Shown here piece after piece: positions 57,883-64,000 of a stretch of DNA of 64,000 nucleotides. A program made the position numbers and the translations under genes. The notes beneath the pieces are model-generated. The model was not told the DNA's origin. It saw nothing but the letters and a program-made list of their open reading frames with translations, and searched no databases. Each line of letters opens with the position of its first letter. Position 1 is the stretch's first letter. The DNA is from Neoceratodus forsteri (Eukaryota; Chordata; Ceratodontiformes; Ceratodontidae): contig CM057459.1 in the NCBI GenBank assembly GCA_016271365.2, positions 492,975,501 through 493,039,500 on the forward strand, read 5' to 3'.

Positions 57883-59038
57883 GTGATACATGCTGCAGGG
57901 GGCGTGGCGTGGAAGGGCCGCGGTGACCACGCCCCCAACAGGCAGTATCGTGCCCGCATCAGCTTTGAGCTGTACACAGATGTAGAGATCGTGGACCAGT
58001 ACCACCTGAACAGGGCAATACTGAGGCGGCTCTGTGAGCTGTGCAGTGATGTGATGCAGGCACCCTCACGACGGAGTCATGCTCTGTCGGTGGAGACCAA
58101 GGTGACAGCCTGTATGTGCCTGCTCGCCATGGGCACCTTCCAGAGGTTGATAGGGGACACCACAGGCATCACACAGTCGGCCACGTCACGCATCCTTATC
58201 CAATTCCTCAGCGCACTGCTGCCACATGCTGCGGAGCACATCCATTTCCCCAGCACCGCGGCAGAGCGTACAGCAAACATGCAGGAGTTCCACAGGGTAG
58301 CACGTATGCCTGGCATGCTAGGGGCCATAGATTGCACCCATGTGGCCATTCGCATGCCACCTGGCCCTGATGGGGCTGCATATAGGAACAGGAAGGGCTA
58401 TTCCAGTGTCAACTGCCAGGTGGTGTGTGATGCCACTGGGCGCATAATCAATGTCTGTGCCACACACTCTGGCAGAGCACATGATGCCTTCATATGGTAT
58501 CAGTCCGCACTGTGCCATCGATTTGAGAGTGGGGACATCCCCACAGGCCATCTAGTGGGTGAGTACGCATGTAGGAATTGCAAACGTGGGGCAAGGGTGG
58601 GAATGCCACAGGTGCTATGGTAGTGGCACACAGGGATATTGGCAATATGGACCTGAACATGATACTCATCTCCACCATCTCCACACAGGTGACAGCGGAT
58701 ACCCACTCCGTCCCTGGCTGCTCACGCCATACCGGCGCCCCATGACCCCATCGCAGCAACGCTATAATGAGGCACATGCCGCCACATGCAACATCATTGA
58801 GCTGGTGTTTGGGATGCTCAAGGCATGCTTCCAATGCCTAGACACCTCCGGCGGTGCCCTACAGTACAGCCCCTCAAAGGCCTGTGGGATATTCCTGGCC
58901 TGTTGTATCCTGCACAACATGGCCAAAGACTGTGGGATAGCCATTCAAGTCGAGGAGGGGGACAGTGATGGGGATGCCAGCGGCACCGGTGATGATGGTG
59001 ATGAGCAGCCCCCCTTGGACGGCGGGACCCCCGACTGA
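57883..59038 (+). CDS. Harbinger transposase (HARBI1-like), two exons, open
   Basis: Exon 1 is 57883-58558 and exon 2 is 58689-59038, giving 341 residues without a stop. The N-terminal helices (ELYTDVEIVDQYHLNRAILRRLCEL, TFQRLIGDTTGITQSATSRIL) form the usual helix-turn-helix region. The catalytic domain shows GAIDCTHVAI (Asp150), GRAHDAFIW (Asp201), LVGDSGYPLRPWLLTPY across the splice, and NIIELVFGMLKACF (Glu263), then CCILHNM and an acidic tail. The Met at 57883 is chosen because the basic stretch RQYRARIS follows in frame. The family cuts and pastes the element together with a Myb-like partner. Length and motifs look complete, so it may encode a working protein. Confidence 0.85.
58559..58688 (+). 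other. 130-bp intron in the Harbinger transposase gene
   Basis: Donor G|GTGAGT at 58558/58559 and acceptor CCACACAG at 58688 join a split Gly codon and restore LVGDSGYPLRPW exactly. Read through without splicing, the frame reaches a stop at 58621-58623. Confidence 0.8.
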
Positions 59039-59883
59039 TCCGGCAGGCCCAGCTGCACTGGGACACCATCATGGAGGAGCATTATGCATGACACAGGTAA
59101 GTCAAGGGGCCATGTGCAACCAATACTGTCCTGGCGCAACCCACAGGCACACAGAGTAATACACCAGGGGTGCATGACGGCAAGGGGAGTGGAAGGGACC
59201 AGGCACACTAACACACCATCAGGGAGGGGTGAACAGTCATATGGACACACACACACACACAGGCACAAAGTGTACATGGGCAGGTGCACAGCAGAGCAGG
59301 AACAGACATGGCAAACACACAGATCCACAGACCACACCCACCACCTGTACTGTCCAAGTACGTGTGTCAGATGCTGGCACCCTTACTTGGTGTACAGTAC
59401 AATGCAGGCATCATCATGCACACGCACCTGTGGACAGCAGTCAGGATGGTGTGCAGATGGTCCGTGTGTCGGCGTGATGGGCAGGGCACCCACCAGTGCA
59501 CTGCCCACCATGACGCACATTGCACATAGGGCAGCACCAGACAGGGCCTGCACTGGGAGACAGGTCTGTCATGTTGCACTGTTCCACAGCCACAGCGGAT
59601 GCGTGGGTGGCCCCGCCGTGACCCAACAGCACTGGCAGGCTGAGCAGGGGCCACATGGGGTGGCACCGATGGACCACCAGGGGTCCCACTGCATGATCGC
59701 GACCTTGTCCGCACTGGGGTCTGTAGTATGCCAAACATACCTGCACCAGGGGTGCTCGGGATGCCAACAGCAGAACCCGGCATCAACAGGCTGGGTGTCA
59801 CACCATGCCGGGAATGGGGAGTGGAGAGCATACTGTGTGGGGTGTGCAGTACAGGGGCACCTGCTTGTGTGCCCAGGGACCAT

Positions 59884-60833
59884 TCAGTCCACTGCTGTGG
59901 CTGCAACAGTGCCAGACACCTGCACAGCCACCGGTGCTGCCCCACTGGTGCTGACAGGCACAGCCTGGGACTGTGCCGACATGCTGGCACACACATTGAA
60001 ACCAGCTAGGCCCAGGGGCATGTGCTGGTCTACTGTGTGTCCATCATGGGACACACACATGTCACTGCCCATTGCAGTCCTTGCATCATCAATGGTGCAG
60101 GTACGTGCTACAGCCACAGTCACAGTGTGCTGGCATGCTTGCATTCCAGACTGCTGAGACACAGGCTGTGCACCCCCCCACACCTGACTCATCGACAACA
60201 GAGTTGTCAGCCAGGCGTGCATGCTGGTGCAGTGCATGCTGGCTGGCGACAGAGGTGGATGGACCCTCCTCCAACTCCGGCAGGTCTTCCTCACTGCCTG
60301 GACCCACCACCACCATCCCCTGAATATGAACAGGATCTGTAACAGAAAGTGAGGACATGTGAGTGCATGTGAACAACCTCCCCCCCCAACACCACCACCA
60401 TGTCATACCGTGCAGTGATGGGCTTCCACCTGTCTGGAATCCACCTCCTGGTACGCCCTCAATAGCACTCCGCTGCATTGATGCAGCCAGTCGGTCCTCA
60501 GCCGGGGTCAGCTCCACCACCGCTGGCTGGCCCCCGCCTGTGCCAGCACGTGCCGCCCTGAGGGCTGCCACCTTCTCCTTCACCCTCCTGCAGTCTGTCC
60601 CCATCTTCTTTTTGCATTCCTGCATGGAGCGCTGGTGGCTTCCGTGCAGGTTCCCTGCCCAAGCTACCCCCTTCCATGCAGCCACACGGGCCTGAGGGGT
60701 GCCCTGCCGTCCACTCAGTAGCTGCTCCTCCTCCAGGTAGGCCTGGAAGAGGGCCTCTGTCTCCCGCCGTGGTGAAGTTGGGCCTCCTCCTCCGCCCACC
60801 ATCCTCACCCTCACCTTGGCTCTGCTCGGTCAT
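59884..60833 (-). pseudogene. Harbinger Myb/SANT-like partner gene, two frameshifts
   Basis: On the minus strand MTEQSQGEGEDGGRRRRPNF (from 60833) leads into a Myb/SANT-like domain, but the helix ETEALFQAYLEEEQLL is one frame away; the shift lies near 60775. The domain continues through ARVAAWKGVAWAGNL, RSMQECKKKMGTDCRRVKEKVAALRA. A 72-bp segment (60337-60408) has donor G|GTATGA and acceptor TTACAG and could be a small intron; its removal keeps frame. A second shift lies in a run of seven C at 60173-60179, after which the Gln/Ser/Val-rich tail AQPVSQQSGMQACQ runs to 59884. The partner protein normally guides the transposase to the element ends and the nucleus. Confidence 0.55.
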
Positions 60834-61019
60834 GTCGGTCTGTATGGGTGGAAGTGGACACCTGTCACTGTGCAGTCTACAGCATTATCCCATGACCATT
60901 GTCCAGAACATCACACAGCATGCAACCCACCTCTCACCTGCAGTAACCAGATCTGGCCAGCGAGCCCAATGTCACACATTTATAGTGCAATGCATGCAAA
61001 TTAGAGTGGAGCAACTGTA

Positions 61020-61560
61020 ATGAGATGCAATCGCGCCACTCGCGCTTGAATGGCTGATCAGATGATTTGCTGTGTCGGCTGAATATCGCGCCGTTAACTG
61101 CGCCAGCTCACGGTTGAACCGGCTGAGCCAATGGCGCATTTCCGTGACTGTGTAGTACACCACTGCGCATGCCCAGGTGGCTTACGCAGGCGTCTGCCGC
61201 GCTGATGATGTGCTGTGCGCGATGAGCAATTCAGGACATGGCCACCATTGTGCCAGTGGCGCTACAGTGCTGGGAACCAAATGGCGCTGTGGCACAACTG
61301 CGCAATAGTCCACTGTGGCACTGGCACGCAGATGACCATTCGCGCAGGACATGTAGACATCCAATGGCGCTGTGTGTCGCCTTGCACCACTGACCCCTGA
61401 CCTTGTGCCCGACCTTTGCCCCCGGCGCTGTACGTCTGGCATGTGTACGGCTCTATTACGCTGTTTGGTGACAGCGCGATAGGGAATGGCGGTGATGTAC
61501 CGTGCAGCACTTCCACGTGGGTATGCTGCGCTGCGAGCACCATATTGTCTACTATAGCAT
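61020..61560. promoter_or_regulatory. GCGC-rich region between divergent genes
   Basis: Dense GCGC/TGCGCA-type motifs and CpG sites lie between the start of the minus-strand Myb gene (60833) and the plus-strand SANT-like segment (61568). The stretch at 57370-57880 before the transposase has the same motif density. A shared promoter or a transposase-binding region would fit, but I see no TATA box and this is inference. Confidence 0.3.
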
Positions 61561-61567
61561 TAGAGAT

Positions 61568-62740
61568 GGACGCAGGAGAGCCCTCAGTGGGATGCCCTTG
61601 AGCTGGCCAACCTTGTGGCCACTGTGAGCCTACACTATGGCCCACTGTTTGGTGAAGTGCCACTGGACAGGGCCAGGACCAGGTCTGGGAGGGTGGCCAC
61701 TGACCTGGAAGTGACCTGGCCTGGGAGGAAACGACCGAACAGTGCAGGCACGGTATGGGGACCTGAGATGGAGGGAGCCAGAGCTACTGGCATGTCAGTC
61801 GTGATGCCAGAGGAGGGGCGGGCTCGTCCAGATGGGTGATATGTCTACACACTTGTATGGTCCCTATGGGTAACACTGTCTCATGTGTCCAGCACATAGG
61901 GGAGGGATGGTCTAGGGTTGGCTGTGGCGGTGTTTACAGGGTGCATGGGATGGGTGGGTCTGGCTGGTGGGTGGGCACACATTGGGGCGGGGAATATGCT
62001 TTTGGTTTGTACTGATGTGTTTCTCTCCTTTTGTCTCCCACAGGTGTGGCCAGCGGAGGAGGAATTTGGAGCAACAGCGGGCGGTGGCTGCAGGACGGAT
62101 CATGGCGGTGAACAACCTCAGCGCCAGCAGCATCCGATGAGGGTGAGTGCCATGACACCATGATTGCTATTGCATGCTGTGTGACAGGGTGGGAGGCAGA
62201 GCATGGCCACCATCCATGGACACCACTGCCATGCACGAGACATGTGACAGTCAGCACTGTCCAGTGCCACTGCATGTCTAGGAGTGCGTCAATGGTGGTC
62301 CATGCATGCACTGGGCACATGGCTGTGGCACTGCCTGCTCACAGCATAGCCATGTTACTGTACGGCTTTGGTTGTGCTGTGCTGGACATGGGCAGTGGGG
62401 GTGTGCAGTGGTACACATGGCTGTTGCTGCCTGTTTGGGCATGTCGTGTGGACACGGTCACTGTGGGTGGGCACACACCATCACAGGAGCGTGGCACATG
62501 GCTGTCTGCCATGCATACTGGGTGGGCTGCAGGGGGATGGACAGTCACACCCATTGACTCTGATCCTTGTCCTAGGTGTGTGGATACTCCTGCAGATGCA
62601 GCGGTCCATCAGGACCTTGTGCGGGTGGCGCAAAGAGTCCCTTGCCATCCTGTGGGATCTGCAGCAGCATGGCGTGAGGAGGAGGCGACCCAGACAACAG
62701 CCCCAGGCAGCAGAGGACCAGGCTGGCCGCCAGTGAAGAA
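61568..62740 (+). CDS. Possible multi-exon SANT-like gene of the Harbinger element
   Basis: From 61568 one frame reads WTQESPQWDALELANLVATV then SLHYGPLFGEVP, which resembles the first helices of SANT/NAIF1-like domains. A strong acceptor (CTTTTGTCTCCCACAG at 62043) and donor (AGG|GTGAGT at 62143) delimit a 99-bp segment. A last segment after CTCCTGCAG (about 62599) reads MQRSIRTLCGWRKESLAILWDLQQHG and ends at a stop at 62734-62736. The joins between segments cannot be settled by eye, since more than one frame is open. AATACATTTATTTTG near 62884 may be the 3' end. Confidence 0.3.
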
Positions 62741-62889
62741 GCAACCTCCCCTTTGACCAACCCTCACTCCCACCTTCCCTCTCCCATATGTTCACCCTGC
62801 CCCTTACCCACCCCCACCTTGTTCCTGTCCCTCCACCCCATGTTTGTACATAATTGTAAATAGTTGTTGTTGTTATATTTTTGGAATAC

Positions 62890-64000
62890 ATTTATTTTGA
62901 TATGAATACTGTGGTGGTCTCTGATTTGCAGCTGGCTATAGGTGCTCAGTTGCAGTGGTGTGCATGGCATCTGGGATGGTTCAGTCATGGGTATGTGTGT
63001 GTGTGCACGTGGGGAAGTGTCTCTGGTGTGGGAGTGGCCATCAGTCTGTATTTGTGGTGTGTGTGTTGTTCCCTGTGCATTGCATTACTGTGTGCAGTGG
63101 TCCATGGTGCCTGCCCTGTGCCCATTGTGCCCCTGTCAACCCATCCTTGGCCTGTGCAGCGGCACCCTGCATGTCTGTGGCCTGCGAGGTCTGCTGCCTT
63201 CTCAGTGGTGGCTGTCCTGCAGGTCATCCACTGTGACCATCACCATGCTGGGTTGCCTCTTGTCAATGGTGTGGTGCATGTTTGCCTCGGGTGACACTAT
63301 GGCCTCCGCGAGTTGCTGTCCCACCTCCATGCTGCGGCTTGTGTGTATTGCAGGGCTGTGCACCACTGTCTGTGACTTGTGATCCAGGCATCTGCTGGTG
63401 GCGTACAGGGCCACAGTTCATGCACAGGGTGGGTGTCACCCTGTGCCATGAGGCTTGCAGGCTGTGTGTGCACAGTTTTCATGGGCCACACTGGGGGCTT
63501 GGCTTCCACACTACTGGTTTCTGTGTTAGTGTCCCGTGGGTATGGGTATGTGTTTGCCCCTGCACTGTGTTGCATCCAGTGTGCTGCATGCTTCCACACA
63601 CCACTGTGGGTGTCTGTGCAGAGCTGCTGTGGCTCCACGGTGGGTCTGGCTTGTATGGTTCTGTGGTACACGAGGTTGCAGTGTGGCAGTGGGGGTGGTG
63701 AGTGGCATGGGGATTCCTGCAGTGGTGGTCACTGCTCATGGGGGTGTCTTGGGGTCCGAGTGCAGGTGTGCTGTGCAGGGGCTGCTGTGCCATGGGGTGG
63801 TCCACCACCTCCTTGTGTAGCAGTCTCAACCTGTCCGGTGGGTGTGCTGGGGCACCATGGCTCAGCTGTGCTTTGTTGCTTGTCCCCATGGTCCGATGGC
63901 TGTTCCCTCCCTCCCCCAGTTATGCTGTGCTTGTGGTGTGGGGGTACATTGTTGGTTCTGCAGTGTGTCCCTGTGCCCATCTGTGGCATGTGTGGTGGGC
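62890..64000. other. GC-rich sequence, no gene supported
   Basis: Rich in TGTGTG/GGTGTG-type words with many accidental long frames on both strands because stops are rare. I see no domain in any of them. It probably continues the Harbinger element or a neighbour. Confidence 0.35.

Larger units (their letters stand above)
57365..64000 (+). mobile_element. PIF/Harbinger DNA transposon, right end not in view
   Basis: Composition changes sharply at about 57365 from AT-rich LINE to GC-richer DNA with many GCGC motifs. The element starts near GGGATATTCAAAAGGGTTGCGCC. It carries a two-exon transposase on plus (57883-59038), a Myb/SANT gene on minus (60833-59884) and a second SANT-like segment on plus (from 61568). 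GCGATATTCAGC at 57441-57452 recurs inverted at 61078-61089, which may be an internal or terminal feature. I cannot place the right terminus, so the span to 64000 is an upper guess. Confidence 0.6.

Noticed and set aside
58945..59337. Cys-rich frames on the minus strand behind the transposase
   Set aside because: They overlap exon 2 and GC-rich flank, where stops are rare, and show no ordered Cys spacing.
62942..63889. Long Cys/Val-rich and Pro/His/Thr-rich frames on both strands
   Set aside because: They come from CA/TG-rich composition; several frames are open at once and none shows a domain.

Overview
The window looks like nuclear DNA of a vertebrate with a large, repeat-rich genome. The mix of CR1, L2 and L1/Tx1-type LINEs, a Tc1 element with long inverted repeats, a PIF/Harbinger element, a Crypton and tRNA-derived SINEs fits an amphibian-like or lungfish-like genome. 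The CR1 3' end (tandem GAAACATA before a GACGGCAGATAAGGACC-like block) reminds me of caecilian genomes. That placement is recall and inference, not proof. I found no host protein-coding gene, tRNA, rRNA or CRISPR array. The coding sequence I recognise belongs to transposable elements, nearly all of it broken.

Layout. 1-3.75 kb: a 5'-truncated L1/Tx1-type LINE with a 17-bp target-site duplication (TSD), itself split by a Rex/L2-like LINE. 4-7 kb: a LINE scrap and a decayed Ty3/Gypsy pol on the minus strand whose integrase lies upstream of the start of reverse transcriptase (Gmr1-like order). 7-10 kb: two CR1 fragments head to head. 10-24 kb: AT-rich DNA, two copies of a composite repeat with internal tandem arrays, three foldback elements, two SINEs, and a Rex/L2-like LINE inserted into the second composite repeat. 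24.2-29.5 kb: a nearly full-length CR1 on the plus strand, preceded by two 298-bp tandem promoter-like monomers. 30.5-31.2 kb: a short-unit tandem array. 32.4-33.4 kb: CR1 scraps. 34.4-36.45 kb: a Crypton with a tyrosine-recombinase gene, followed by a roughly 164-bp palindrome.

From 36.8 to 49.8 kb a tandem array of about 337 bp per unit has been split open by four retroelements: an L1-like 3' end, an L2, a nearly full-length CR1 of about 4.66 kb, and a nearly full-length L2. From 50.7 to 57.35 kb lies a CR1-group LINE on the minus strand, interrupted by an L1/Tx1 copy with a 327-codon open frame and by a 1,605-bp Tc1 element. From 57.37 kb to the end is a GC-richer PIF/Harbinger element. 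Its transposase is open over two exons, a Myb/SANT gene lies on the opposite strand, and a second SANT-like segment lies further on; its right end was not found.

The parts worth most attention are the Crypton with its consensus intron, the interrupted 337-bp array, the open split Harbinger transposase beside a twice-frameshifted partner gene, the tandem CR1 promoter monomers, and a set of four palindromic elements.
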